This document shows positions 1 to 9,854 of a stretch of DNA of 21,030 nucleotides, in pieces. Position numbers and translations under genes: made by a program. A model generated the notes under the pieces. The model saw nothing but the letters and a program-made list of their open reading frames with translations, was not told the origin of the DNA and searched no databases. The stretch comes from Zelonia costaricensis (lineage: Eukaryota > Euglenozoa > Kinetoplastea > Trypanosomatida > Trypanosomatidae): the NCBI GenBank assembly GCA_030849075.1, contig JASAOO010003191.1, positions 1,486-22,515 on the forward strand, read 5' to 3'. Position 1 is the stretch's first letter. Every line of letters begins with the position of its first letter.

Positions 1-1
1 C

Positions 2-3000
2 ATGAGTGGTGACGCCCGCGTGCCAGGCCCTCGCGGGGCCCACGCCCAGCCCAGTGAGGTCCCCGCGCTCCCTACACCAGGACCGACGTCCATGCGAGAC
101 TCGCTCGATGTCTTGGCCAACATCCAGCGAGCGAGCCGGCGCCTCTCCACCGCGGCAGCGACATCAGCGCCTACCGAGGGGGAAGCTGATTGCGTAGGCC
201 ACGGACAGCGCCATGAGAGCACCAACAACAACAGCAGCAGCACCAGCCCCCGCGCTGCCCTAACGACTCCCTCGTCTCATCAAGCACTGCTCGCGGCACA
301 CGACGCGTCGATGTTGTCGCTGCAGTATCGCGGTGGCCTCCCCGGCGGCGAAGAGGCCGCCGCGGGGCGGAGGTCGCTGTCGCCGCCCGAGAGCGTCGGC
401 ACCGCCGCCCCGCGGCGCTCCTCCTCCTCCGACCCCGGCCACCTCAACGCGCCACCCCCGCTGACATCCCTGCCCTCACGGTCGGCCCTCACCACAGCCG
501 CCTCACGAGCCTCGCCTCTGGCCGACGCCGGGGTAACCCAGATACAGTTGTCCCCGTACGCGTCGCGACTCGCCACGGACAACGCGCCGCGCACGGTTGC
601 CCCCGCCGCACCCTCCCCTGCCACTCCCGCGGAGGAGCTGCTGCGCACGCGGCAGCAGCTGGCGGAGCTGCAGCGCCTTTACAGCTTCGAGAAGAAGGCG
701 CAGCTCCAGCAGCGTGCCCAGCAGCTGCGCCACGCGGCGGAGCAGCAGCACGAGGACGGCGACGTGGTGGCACAAGCGACGCAGATCGTGGCGGAGTACG
801 AGGCGCTGGTGCGTCTCCGCGCCGACGCCAGCCGTGCGCAGCTCGAGACGACGCTGCGGCGCGTCGCGGAGGCGTGGAAGACGGAGGCAGTGCAGCTCGA
901 GCACACCCGCGCGGCATGCGAGGCCGACCTTCTGCAGCGGCTGCAGGCCTCGGTGGTGCAGCAGCGCGAGGTCCTCAGCCAGCAGCTCCAGCGCCACCTC
1001 ATCGCCGTAGCCCACGCCACAGTCGAGGCGGAGCGGGGTCAGGAGGCCGCCGTGGCAGCCGCGGTGCAGGAGCAGGTCAGCGCCTTCAAGGACGAGTACC
1101 GCCGCCTTCTGGAGCAGGACATGCACGAGCGGCAGCGGCTCATGGACGCGCAGGTGGCCCACCGCGAGGCGCAGTGGCGCACGTTCCTAAAGGAGGAGCA
1201 CGCCCGCATGATCGCGGCCGGCGAGGCGGCGGCGCAGGAATTGAGCCGACGTCAGCGCGAGTCCCTGCACCTCGCGCTGCGTGACATGACGGAGCTGCGG
1301 CAGCGCCTGCTCGACGAAAACGCGCAGCGGCAGGCGCGCACGGCGCAGGAGTACCTCGTCGCCTACGAGAACCTCGCCGGCGAGCACGCGACGGCGGCGC
1401 TGGAGGCAGTGGAGTACGTGCAGCAGCTGCAGCACGACTACGCCGCTGTTATCCGCGCCTTGCACGCGGACGTGCGGCGCGCCACGGCGGAGAAGCAGGA
1501 GGCCGAGCGGCGACTCGAGCAGAGCGCTGTCCAAGTCGCCGAGGCCGTCGCTCACGAGTTGCACGTCGTCGAGGAGAAGGCAGAGGCGCGTTGGCGACAT
1601 CGCTGGGAGGCCGAACAGGAGGCGCACCGCGGCGCTGTTGCGCAGCTCACACGCACCCATGCGGAAGCGCTGGAAAGCGCGCGCCATGCCGCGGCAGACA
1701 CCGAAGCGCAGCTGCAGCGCGCCCATGAGCGGGCCCTCGCGTCGCTGCACGATCAACTCACCCGCCAGCAGGCGAGCGAAGGCGCCCGCACCGCCGCGGC
1801 GCTCCAGCGGACACAGGCAACGGTGGAGCGGCTAGAGCACGAGAAGGCGGAGCTCCGCAGCGCGCTGCAGGCGTCGAAGGACGAGCAACGCAGCGCGGAG
1901 CTGGTGCACGCCGCCGCGCTTCTGGAGACGCAGCGCGCGAGCGAGGCGAAGTACGCGACGCAACTCGCCGAGCTTGAGGCCACGTACGACGACGTCGTGT
2001 TGCACTATAAGGAGAAGGTGCATGCCGCCGCGGCCACGGCCAGCAGCCCGACCAGCGCCGCCGCCACGGCTACTGCAAGCGCGGCAGCATTGCGTCGCGT
2101 GGTGGAGCTGGAGAAGGAAGTGCAGGAGTTGACGGCGCAGCACGCACAAGCGGTGCGGCAGGCGGCCAGCGAGGCGGCCGCGTTGTGGTCCGGCCGCCTC
2201 GATGCAGCCCGCACGCAGCACCGCGCCGACGCCGAGGAGCTTGAAGGACAGCACCGCGAACTGCGCCAGCGCCTTCTCGACGAGGCGGCGCGGCGTGAGG
2301 CGGAGATGGAGGAGCGCTGCGTGGCGCTGCGTCAGTCGCATGCCGCCGAGCTGCGTGACGCCGTCTCGCGAGAGAAGGCCGCGGCGCAAGCTGCCACGAG
2401 CCGGCTGGAGCGGCAAATCGAGGTGGTGCAGCGGGAGGCCGCAGCGGCCGCGCAGGCGCACGTGCAGGCGTGCGAGGACGCGATGCGTGTGCGGGATGAG
2501 CAGCTGGTCGCGGCGCAGGCGGCGTGGCAGCGGCGTCGCGTCGAGGAGAGCGATCAGCTGTCACGTGCGCTAACACAGCAGGCGGCCACGCAGCTGGCGG
2601 AGCAGGCGGGCGAGTTGGAGTCGCGGGAAGCAGCGCTACGGGCGGCCCAGGCGGCGCTTGCCCAGCAGCAAGCCAGCGCGCTGCGCGACGCTCGCACCAC
2701 GGCGCGGCGGGAGGCGGAGGAGCGACTCGCTGAACAGCAACGAGCCGCTGAAGCGGCGTGGCTCACGCTGATGCACGCGGAGTTGCACAACCGCTACGTC
2801 AGCTGGCAGGAGTCGCGGGCGCAGGAGCTGGCCATGCTGAGAGCGGCGCACCGCGATGAGCTGCAGCTGCTACACGGCTACTACGCCGCACAGCTGTCCA
2901 ACGCACACGAGGCACAGCGGCAGTGCCTCGAAGCGGAGCGGAAGGCCATGCAAGAGCGTGAGGCTGCGTGGGCCGCCACGCGCGCTGCGGCACTCAGCGA

Positions 3001-4314
3001 CCACCGCACGGGGGTCGCGGAAGTGCTGCGCGAGGTGCTGGCGACGGAGGAGGCTGTGCTAGAGGCTGCACGTGAGCGCCAGCGAGAGCAGGAGCCGCAC
3101 ATTCGCGAGGCCGCTCTCAGCGCGGTAGCCGCACACCTGCGCGAGCGCACTGCGGCCTCAGTGGAGACGACGGCGCGGCTGGAGGCGGACATGCGTGCGC
3201 GCTACGTGGCCGTACTCGAGCAACAGGAAAGCGCGGCATCTGCGATGCTCGCCGAGCAGCGGCAGGCGCACGAAGACGCGCTGGCCCAGCTGCACGCCGA
3301 CGTGGCAACGGCAGCGGCGGCGCAGGCGAGCCGCGCGGCGCAAGAGGCGGATCGCAGCGAGGCGGCCCACCGCGCACACGTGCTGGAGTTGACGAAGGCG
3401 TACGAGCAGCGGCTTGCAGAGCAGCGCACGCGCCACGACGCGGCGCTCGCGGCAGAGCGCACGGCAGCGCAGGAGCGGACGGCGCGGGTGCAGGAGGAGC
3501 TGGACGCGGCCCGTGAAATGCGCGCGCAGGCCGCCGCTTCCCAGGCTCAGGACCTTCACCGCGCCTACGCCCAGCAGGTCGCCGAGCTGCAGGCGCGCTG
3601 TGAGACGCTGACGACGCAGCTGCGCGGCGCCGAGACGGCTTCACACCTGTCGACGTTGCAGGTACGCCAGGAGCAGGAGGCGAAGCTGCGGAGTGAATAC
3701 GAGGCCAGCATCGCGAGCCTGCGCGACGCACTCGAGGAGCGCAACCACGCGTACGCGGCCCTGCAGACGTCGCTGTACACCCGCGTGCAGGCGGAGGTAG
3801 ACCGCGTGCAGGCTAGCGGCGCGGAAAAGCTGGCTGACTTCATGGCCGGTCAGCAACAGCAGCTCGCCGACGCGCTGGCCGCGCATGAGGCGGCGCTGGT
3901 CGCACTGCAGCAGCGGCATCAGGAAGCCCTGGCAGCGCAGCGGCACACGCACGAGCAGGCGCTGCAGGCCCAGGTCAGCCGACTCCGTGACACGCACGCC
4001 GCGGCCCTCGCGGCTCAGCAAGCACAGTGGGCAACGCACGAGGCACGCTGGACGGCGCTGCTCGAGGACGAGCGCCGTGCGCGCAGTGCCGCCGAGGAGC
4101 GGGCCAACGCCGCGGCTGTGACGCAGGCGCAGTCGCGGGTGTCTGAAGCGGAGCAGCAGGCAGCCGCGTACCGCCACCTCGACGACGAGTACCGCGACCT
4201 CCTGGAGCACCTGCGCGATGACGTGCACGCAGAGCGGGAGGAGCTCGCCCGCCGCTCCCTGGAAAACGAGGAGCACCGCTTCGTATCCGCCATGCTGCAC
4301 CAGCGACAGCGCGC

Positions 4315-4350
<36 letters not shown>

Positions 4351-5206
4351 CCGAGCGGAGCAGGAGGCGAGGACTAGGGCGGCACCGCAGCGCTCACCCC
4401 AGCCTCCGCGGCGCCGGCGTCCTGCGGCCTCCCGCCTTTCCACGCCAGTCGCACCACGGGCGCGGGAGATGCCCAGTAGCCCTCTTGCCATCTCTCCCGC
4501 CGCGCCGGTGGAGCTGACCCACGCCGTCGACGTCCCCGAGTACGATGAGCAGCAGACCGACGACGGTGCGATGCAGCTCGTGCGTGCCGCCACCCCGCGG
4601 CTGCGACAGCTGTGGGACGTGCTCGAGGTGCCGCTGGAGGAGCAACAGGCGTTCATCTCGCACGCCGAGGCCCTCGCACACGCGCAGGAGCAGCGGCACT
4701 GGGCAGCAGACCGCCCGACTTCGGCGCCGGCCTCGCTGGTGGAGCTGCGTTCCATGCTGACGCACGAGCAGCGCCGTCTGGAGGCCCAGCTGCCTCTGCT
4801 GGAGGCGCTGACGCGGCGGGAGTACGTGCAGCGGCAACTCCGCAGCCTCGCCCCGACCTCCGCGCCACCATCACTGGCGAGTCTCCCGCTCAACGTCCCT
4901 TTGGTGAAAGAGCAACACGACGAGGCAGACGACAGGAGCCGCAACACCGGCGGAGCCGATGACGTCTTTGAGGACGGCGCTGAGACGACCATGCGCTCGT
5001 CATCGTCCGCCGTGTCAGCTGCGGTCTCACCACCTGTTAAGCAGCAGCAACAGCAGCGCAGCAGCGCCGCGGCGGGCCAGCTCAGTCGCATGCAGGACGA
5101 GCTGCAGCGGCTCACGGCGCAGCTTCGGCTAGACGTGACACAGCACGAGAAGCTGTATGGGCAGCTCTTCTGCCTGAGCGGTCGACGCGTCATGGAGACG
5201 TTGTGA
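2..5206 (+). CDS. Large coiled-coil protein, function unknown (5' end at window edge)
   Basis: The frame runs 1734 residues to TGA at 5204-5206. Residues 1 to about 205 are Ser/Pro/Ala-rich and probably disordered. From about 210 to 1435 the protein is almost unbroken Ala/Glu/Gln/Arg/Leu heptad-like sequence, typical of a long parallel coiled coil. A polyQ run at 1439-1449 is followed by a basic Pro/Arg hinge. A less repetitive region follows (about 1500-1640), then a Ser/Asp-rich stretch, and the last 40 residues form a short helix ending in RRVMETL. No membrane segment, signal peptide or catalytic motif is visible. The first ATG is at base 2, so an upstream start cannot be excluded; a second in-frame ATG is at 92 (MRDSLDVLANIQRASRRL). 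By architecture it could be a centrosomal, basal-body, flagellar or Golgi tether protein, but no family is recognised. That it is coding is near certain from its length and strong G/C third-position bias. Confidence 0.93.
4316..4348 (+). repeat. CAG trinucleotide tract encoding polyglutamine
   Basis: One CAA and ten uninterrupted CAG codons encode eleven glutamines (residues 1439-1449) at the junction between the long coiled coil and the basic Pro/Arg hinge. Pure CAG runs of this kind are prone to slippage, so length may differ between strains. Confidence 0.95.
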
Positions 5207-5649
5207 GCAGTGGGGAAGAACTAGAAGGACGACGCGCCTCACGGCACGGTGTGCGGCGGATGCGGGCCAGCCGCGCACCGACCTCGCGAATGGAGCGCTG
5301 CAGGGTACGCGTGTGAGTGTGTGTGTGTGCAGGCGAGGGTGGGACTGTACAGTTCCCTCTCTGCATCCCCCCCTCTTTATCTCCACTCTTCCTTCGAACT
5401 ACGCAGCGATGCACGTGCGCCCCCATGCGACACACGTCACTCCGGCGCAAAGCACAACAAACAGAACGTGTCGCCACATCTGGCAGAGGCTGCAGTGGAC
5501 CGTTCGCGGTACGTCGGTGCGAGCTGCACGTGATTTCGCGGCGCCTTTTCGCGACAGTTGCGCCTCTCGGTATGTGTGGTACGCTACGGTGCACTCTGCG
5601 CTTCCCTTCACCCTCGCCCCTTTCCTTCCTTTCTCGTCTCTTTCGCTTC

Positions 5650-5683
5650 GTGTGGGTGTGGATGTGTGTGTGTGTGTGTGTGT
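5650..5683 (+). repeat. (TG)n microsatellite
   Basis: A TG-rich tract, pure from 5663 to 5683, in the presumed 3' UTR of the coiled-coil gene. A shorter imperfect TG tract lies at 5311-5329, about 105 bases after the stop codon. Confidence 0.9.
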
Positions 5684-5919
5684 CCCGTGCACCGTCTCTG
5701 CCACAGAAACTCCGCCCACACAAAGTTCGCCCACCGGTTGTCCTCGACTTGTGTGTTCTGCCCTCACTTGAAGCGACTTCCTCGTACACACCACTGAACC
5801 TCTCTCCTCACTCCCTCCCTTGTGCCCCCCCCGTGCCTCCTCCATTCTCAGCGCTCCCGTCGCAGCTGTCTGAGGGAGGGCTTGCAACCTTCCACGGCCA
5901 ACCCACGTACACACATCGA

Positions 5920-5932
5920 CACACACACACAC
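5920..5932 (+). repeat. (CA)n microsatellite
   Basis: A short pure CA run inside a wider CA-rich area; more CA-rich sequence follows at about 5981-6008. It is complementary to the upstream TG tract at 5663-5683, so pairing within a transcript is possible. Confidence 0.85.
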
Positions 5933-6137
5933 GGACCTCCTCTCCCTCGCTTCTTTTGCCCCATCCGTCTCTGCCCTTCAAACACACATACACACACGCC
6001 CACGCACACGAGCGCCTCACAAGCTCCCACCGCTTCCATCTCTCTCTCCCTCATCGTTCCCTCTACCTCCTCCTCCTCGGGTGCACATATCGAGCACCGC
6101 GCGACGGCGGCGACAGCAGCCAGCGGCCTGAACACAC

Positions 6138-6180
6138 TTCCCCCCCCCCCCCTCTCCCCCCCCCCTCTCGCTCTTCCGCT
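6138..6180 (+). repeat. Poly-C / C-T block
   Basis: An almost pure pyrimidine block that includes a run of about 13 C. It could belong to a trans-splicing or polyadenylation signal, but no well placed AG follows closely. Homopolymer length here is likely to carry sequencing error. Confidence 0.8.
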
Positions 6181-6710
6181 CTTTGGCGGCCCTGCTGTGT
6201 CTCCTCGGTTTTACATGCGTGCGCATCCGTTCGTGCTTCGTCTTCTTCGTCTTCCACGACGCTTCCTACATTCCGCATCCCCACCAAACCGCCTCGCAGC
6301 ACCTCCCCCCTCCCCCCCCGGCCTCCTTTCTCATTCCCAACCCGCCCTCTTACGTAATTGTCTGAGTTCCCGTGCTTCACCGCCGCAGCCGTGAGTGTGC
6401 TTTGGTGCACTGTTCACCCGTCAACTCCTTCTCGTTCCTTTTGGGGTTTTTTTCTGTCGTGCTTTTGTTTTTGGGCCTGTCCGATCTCCTCCTCTCCTCC
6501 ACCTTCTTTCTCTTCTTCGCTCTCCACATTGTCCGCTGCCGTGTGCGGTGTGTGTGCGTGTGTCTTCCGGTGTCCTGGCTGCTTCACCGTCTCTCGCTCT
6601 CTGTCTGCACCCCTTGCACTGCCAACGCGTCCCACATACACACGAACACACATAACATCACGTCACACCACAACCCACACATCGGCACGGACTCTCCGCA
6701 AAACGGCACC

Positions 6711-6791
6711 ATAACCCCCCCCCCCAACCCACCCTCACCCTCTTCACCCCCCTCCCTGCTACCCGTCCTCTCCCCATCCTGAACATCTCAG
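6711..6791 (+). promoter_or_regulatory. Candidate spliced-leader acceptor (pyrimidine tract plus AG)
   Basis: A long C/T-rich tract beginning with a C run is followed by the first AG at 6790-6791. If used, it would give a leader of about 500 bases for the gene starting at 7288. The tract contains several A residues, making it a weaker candidate than the one at 6889-6922. Confidence 0.4.
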
Positions 6792-6888
6792 GCTCGTAAA
6801 TAGGTTAACCCCTCCTCCGTCTCCCGTCCCTCGCCAATCCGCGCCGTGAACGCACGTGACGTAGGTGTCACACACGCGTTCGGGTTGT

Positions 6889-6922
6889 GCTTCCCCCCTC
6901 CCCCTTCTGTTCCCCTCTTTAG
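6889..6922 (+). promoter_or_regulatory. Candidate spliced-leader acceptor for the gene at 7288
   Basis: About 30 bases of nearly pure C/T (one G at 6909) run directly into AG at 6921-6922, the classical arrangement for trypanosomatid trans-splicing. The predicted leader would be 365 bases. Another C/T tract at about 7090-7132, with AG at 7173-7174, is an alternative giving a leader near 113 bases. Confidence 0.55.
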
Positions 6923-7011
6923 TATTTTCGTATCGCTGTTTCCGTGACGAGCACCTCGTCCTTCTCTCGCGTGTGCGGTGTCTTCGCTACTGTCTTCCCT
7001 TACCCGGGCGC

Positions 7012-7040
7012 GTGTGTGTGTGTGTGTGTGTGTGCGCGCG
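7012..7040 (+). repeat. (TG)n followed by CG-rich run
   Basis: A TG run at 7012-7034 merges into CGCGCG. Alternating purine-pyrimidine sequence of this kind can adopt Z-DNA in principle; that is an inference only. Confidence 0.85.
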
Positions 7041-7195
7041 CTTCTCTTTTTCCTTTGCTTTGCGGTCCGCGCGCGTGTGTGCTGCCTTGTGCCCCCCCCC
7101 CTCCACTGTCTTCTTCTTCTCCGCCCGTCCCGTGCGTCCGCTTTACGATCTGGCGTGCATCGGGCGTCGGTGAGGGCGCACCTCTGTGTGCGTCT

Positions 7196-7199
<4 letters not shown>

Positions 7200-7233
<34 letters not shown>
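7200..7233 (+). repeat. (TG)17 microsatellite in the leader of the gene at 7288
   Basis: A pure TG run of about 34 bases ending some 55 bases before the ATG. It lies inside the predicted 5' UTR if either candidate acceptor upstream (6922 or 7174) is used. Confidence 0.93.
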
Positions 7234-7234
<1 letters not shown>

Positions 7235-7287
7235 CCTGAAACACATCAGCTCGTTTCGGTTTTTCTTCTTTGTATTTCCGCACGGGA

Positions 7288-8382
7288 ATGTCGTGTCCCA
7301 CCTACGTGCATATCGAGGTGAGGGGCTCTCTCGACATCCCGCTACACCTCGGCCTTCTCGCAGACCTCGCAGACCCGATCATCGAGCAGGAGGTCATCCG
7401 GGAAGCCGTGCGCATCGCCGTCAGTGAACGGCTCGGGTACTTCGACGACATCGACGTGCGACTGAGCTCCAGCGGCGGACGCGAAGGCTGCCCGCGCAGC
7501 ACGTCCACACGACACGCCACGCACGCAGACCCGGAGGGGGAGGCACCGCCGGGGTTGGAGAGAGACGAGACGGCGACGCGCGGCAACGGCACCCCCGTGA
7601 CGCAGTCTAGTCCCGCCCGCGGCCGCCGGTACTGCGAGGCGACGGTAAACCTGGCGCAGCTCGGGCAGTGTATCGAGGCGACTCAGAAGGCGTACGAGCG
7701 CCTGCTCGCCGACGCACAGCTGCTGCATGACATCCTGAACGGCCCCACCGGCTGCGAGAACGGGGGCTCGGGTCTGTTGGCCGCTCCGCTGGGGAACGCC
7801 AGCGTGACACCAGCGACCCCGTCCGTGGCGCAGTCGCCGTCGTCCGCGACAGAGGTATTCTCCGCCTCCATCCCGTCGTCCACGCCGCCGTGCGTCGGGG
7901 TGGCGGACGCGCTGGAGCAGCTCGCAGCGGCCCGTCAGCTCGCCGCGAGCATGGTGGCGGAGCACCGTCCGGATGTCATCGCCGAAGCCGCGGCGGGCCT
8001 GCGCGGCGACGCCGCCAAGGACTTCGGCGTCGCCCGTGACAGCCACGACCACCACTGCGCGGAACGGGAGGCGTACATGTTGGAGGAGGAGCAGGCCATG
8101 ATGGACGCGGCGGCGGCGGCGCCGCGACGGACGGGGCGTCGCCGGTGGTCCTCGTGTGGTGAGGAGGGGCAGGATGATGTGGAGGAGCCGGACATCGACG
8201 CCGGGCTGCGCTATGGCCTGCTCGCGTGCGACGACGACGCTACCAACACGAGCAACGGCCTCGGCGGGGGTGACGGGGCGGCGGGGGAGGAGACGTCGGA
8301 GTCGCCGCAGCCCGAGGACGATGACGCGGATGAGGAGCAGCTCCGCGCGCGGTACATGCGCCTCGGCTACGCCCCACTGTGA
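7288..8382 (+). CDS. Hypothetical protein, trypanosomatid type
   Basis: The product is 364 residues, starting at ATG 7288 and ending with TGA. The frame is open a little further upstream, but only a TTG at 7270 could start there, so the ATG is chosen. Residues 1 to about 60 form a compact, probably folded region (starting MSCPTYVHIEV) with hydrophobic and amphipathic stretches. After a Ser/Arg-rich linker, residues about 115-153 form a second likely helical segment around a NLAQLGQCIEATQKAYERLL core. A Ser/Thr/Pro/Ala-rich linker and another helix (about 208-235) follow. The C-terminal third is acidic and disordered, ending EEQLRARYMRLGYAPL. No signal peptide, membrane span or catalytic motif is visible. 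No family is recognised and no function is offered. Third-position G/C bias and length support it as real. Confidence 0.85.
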   Translation: MSCPTYVHIEVRGSLDIPLHLGLLADLADPIIEQEVIREAVRIAVSERLGYFDDIDVRLSSSGGREGCPRSTSTRHATHADPEGEAPPGLERDETATRGNGTPVTQSSPARGRRYCEATVNLAQLGQCIEATQKAYERLLADAQLLHDILNGPTGCENGGSGLLAAPLGNASVTPATPSVAQSPSSATEVFSASIPSSTPPCVGVADALEQLAAARQLAASMVAEHRPDVIAEAAAGLRGDAAKDFGVARDSHDHHCAEREAYMLEEEQAMMDAAAAAPRRTGRRRWSSCGEEGQDDVEEPDIDAGLRYGLLACDDDATNTSNGLGGGDGAAGEETSESPQPEDDDADEEQLRARYMRLGYAPL

Positions 8383-8565
8383 TGGAGACCGCAGAGTTCG
8401 GGGTGGCGGGAGGCATCGCACATCGATGGGTGGGGAAAAGTGTGGGGGGAAGGAGCAGCAGCGCGCTGAGCTCAAAGAAGGGAAGAGAGGAGAAGCGCGG
8501 CTGCTGCCAGGGACCCGGAGCGCAGCTCTTGTCGCAAGTATTCTGATTCTCGAGAGTGTCTGCGT

Positions 8566-8567
<2 letters not shown>

Positions 8568-8603
<36 letters not shown>
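8568..8603 (+). repeat. (TG)n microsatellite
   Basis: A near-pure TG run of about 36 bases, roughly 185 bases after the preceding stop codon, so probably in that gene's 3' UTR. Confidence 0.93.
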
Positions 8604-8604
<1 letters not shown>

Positions 8605-9049
8605 AGCCAGTACCATTGCTGTTAGAAGAACGAGGTTACGTGGGTGCTCCCTCTCTGTCCGTCTCCTCCCGCTTCTCCCCCATGTGGCGGTGAAGCTCCA
8701 GGGGGGAGGGAGGGGGGCCGACGGTCGGGTCGCAGACCGGCTATGGGAAGTCGGCCGCCGCTGCCGTGCCGCACGGAATGGAGCACACGCAAGGAATCGC
8801 ATAACAAATGACGCTGACCCGCCACCCCACGCTGGCGGAGGCCGGCGCTCCCATCGTCCCCGCCCATTATCGTCGCCTTGCGCTCTCGGCGCGGTTCTCA
8901 TACTCGTTGAGCCCATGTGTGGGGATGCAGATGGTGGTGGTAGTCGTGCGCTGGCATCGAGGGTGTGCATTGTGTGGTCCCTCACACCCATGCACAGCCA
9001 CACAGCCTTCGAGGAACGCGCCAGGTGCACTGCTCTGATCCGCAGAGTT

Positions 9050-9117
9050 GTTACTCTTGCTCTCCTCCCCCCTCCCCCCTTCTCGCTCGCACCCACGCTG
9101 ACGGATGCGTATCACAG
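9050..9117 (+). promoter_or_regulatory. Candidate spliced-leader acceptor for the golgin gene
   Basis: A pyrimidine-rich tract (about 9050-9090) is followed by the first AG at 9116-9117. After removing the artefactual duplication downstream, the leader would be roughly 265-285 bases. A second C-rich tract sits just before the golgin ATG and could also contribute. Confidence 0.5.
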
Positions 9118-9201
9118 AAAGCAAGCTTCCACCCAAAACACGTGCACACACACAGACACGTATAGAGATCCTCGACGTTGCGCTGGAACACAAGGCCGCC
9201 A

Positions 9202-9538
9202 TTGAGTGGTCGTTATCGGGGTTCTTTTTCTGCTTTGCGAGGCTGCTGTATCTCTCGCACCTGGAGACGTGAACGAAGGAGCGACCAGCCCCCGCCCCCC
9301 TACTTCACCGTGGGCTTCAGTTCGCATTGCGGTGTACGCTGCCGCTCAGCCCCCCTTTCCCTCCCCTCCCCCCCCCCTTCGGCCGCGAGCATCCCCGTCG
9401 CGATGTTCAACCGAGTCGGCGCCTTTCTCGAGGCGATCGACAAGCGCACGGAGGAGTTGGCCGACGCGGCGGAGGAGGAGGACCGCGCGCGGGCCGACGC
9501 AGCCCACCAGCAGCGGCAGCACCGCAGCGGCAGCAGCG
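9202..9538 (+). repeat. Direct duplication, left copy (337 bases), probable contig-end overlap
   Basis: This segment is repeated almost exactly at 9540-9854. It carries the golgin leader and first 45 codons and stops at the N at 9539. Outside two C-rich runs the copies match, apart from the first few bases and a TACTTC/TATTCC difference. The left copy is 22 bases longer: 2 bases in the first C run and 20 in the second. Confidence 0.95.
9403..9538 (+). pseudogene. Truncated extra copy of the golgin N-terminus (likely assembly artefact)
   Basis: An ATG at 9403 begins the same 45 codons as the complete gene at 9719, identical base for base through 9538. After the N the frame reads into the second copy's leader out of register and reaches a stop at about 9870, so it cannot make the golgin. 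Taken at face value it would be a broken duplicate. The N and the matching ends favour unmerged contigs instead. Confidence 0.75.
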
Positions 9539-9539
9539 N
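9539..9539. other. Ambiguous base / probable assembly gap
   Basis: The only N in the window. It sits exactly at the junction between the two copies of the direct duplication, as expected if two contigs were abutted with a placeholder base. Confidence 0.97.
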
Positions 9540-9854
9540 TTCAGTGGTCGTTATCGGGGTTCTTTTTCTGCTTTGCGAGGCTGCTGTATCTCTCGCACCT
9601 GGAGACGTGAACGAAGGAGCGACCAGCCCCCCCCCCTATTCCACCGTGGGCTTCAGTTCGCATTGCGGTGTACGCTGCCGCTCAGCCCCCCCCTTCGGCC
9701 GCGAGCATCCCCGTCGCGATGTTCAACCGAGTCGGCGCCTTTCTCGAGGCGATCGACAAGCGCACGGAGGAGTTGGCCGACGCGGCGGAGGAGGAGGACC
9801 GCGCGCGGGCCGACGCAGCCCACCAGCAGCGGCAGCACCGCAGCGGCAGCAGCG
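9540..9854 (+). repeat. Direct duplication, right copy (315 bases)
   Basis: Matches 9202-9538 with 22 fewer bases in the two C-rich runs. This copy continues without a break into the rest of the golgin gene and is therefore the one to use for the gene model. Confidence 0.95.

Larger units (their letters stand above)
5207..7287 (+). other. 2.1 kb intergenic region rich in TG, CA and pyrimidine repeats
   Basis: This spacer should hold the 3' UTR of the coiled-coil gene and the 5' UTR of the next gene. Reading frames crossing it translate to low-complexity Cys/Val, Thr/His or Pro/Ser/Leu strings from the dinucleotide and C/T runs, and none looks like a protein. The main contents are TG runs (5311-5329, 5650-5683, 7012-7034, 7200-7233), CA runs (5920-5932, 5981-6008), a C-rich block (6138-6180) and several C/T tracts up to 6920. 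No tRNA, snoRNA or retroposon could be recognised by eye. Confidence 0.8.
8383..9201 (+). other. Intergenic region before the golgin gene
   Basis: Holds the presumed 3' UTR of the upstream gene, a TG microsatellite (8568-8603), a C/T tract at about 8648-8682 and a second C/T tract at about 9050-9090. Frames crossing it show no protein-like sequence, and no RNA gene is recognised. Confidence 0.75.

Noticed and set aside
4015..5193. 392-codon antisense frame opposite the coiled-coil gene
   Set aside because: Low-complexity Ser/Cys/Arg translation, including a polyCys run from the CAG tract; a codon-bias shadow.
5317..6357. 346-codon sense-strand frame in the first spacer
   Set aside because: No ATG at its proposed start, and the translation follows TG, CA and C/T repeats (Cys/Val, Thr/His, Pro/Ser strings). 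It is repeat-rich spacer, not coding.
5207..7287. CRISPR-like or structured repeat array
   Set aside because: The repeats are simple dinucleotide and homopyrimidine tracts with no repeat-spacer periodicity, and the genome type is eukaryotic.
7342..9096. 584-codon antisense frame opposite the gene at 7288 and its 3' spacer
   Set aside because: It crosses the gene boundary and the TG microsatellite (giving a Thr/His string), so it is not a plausible protein.
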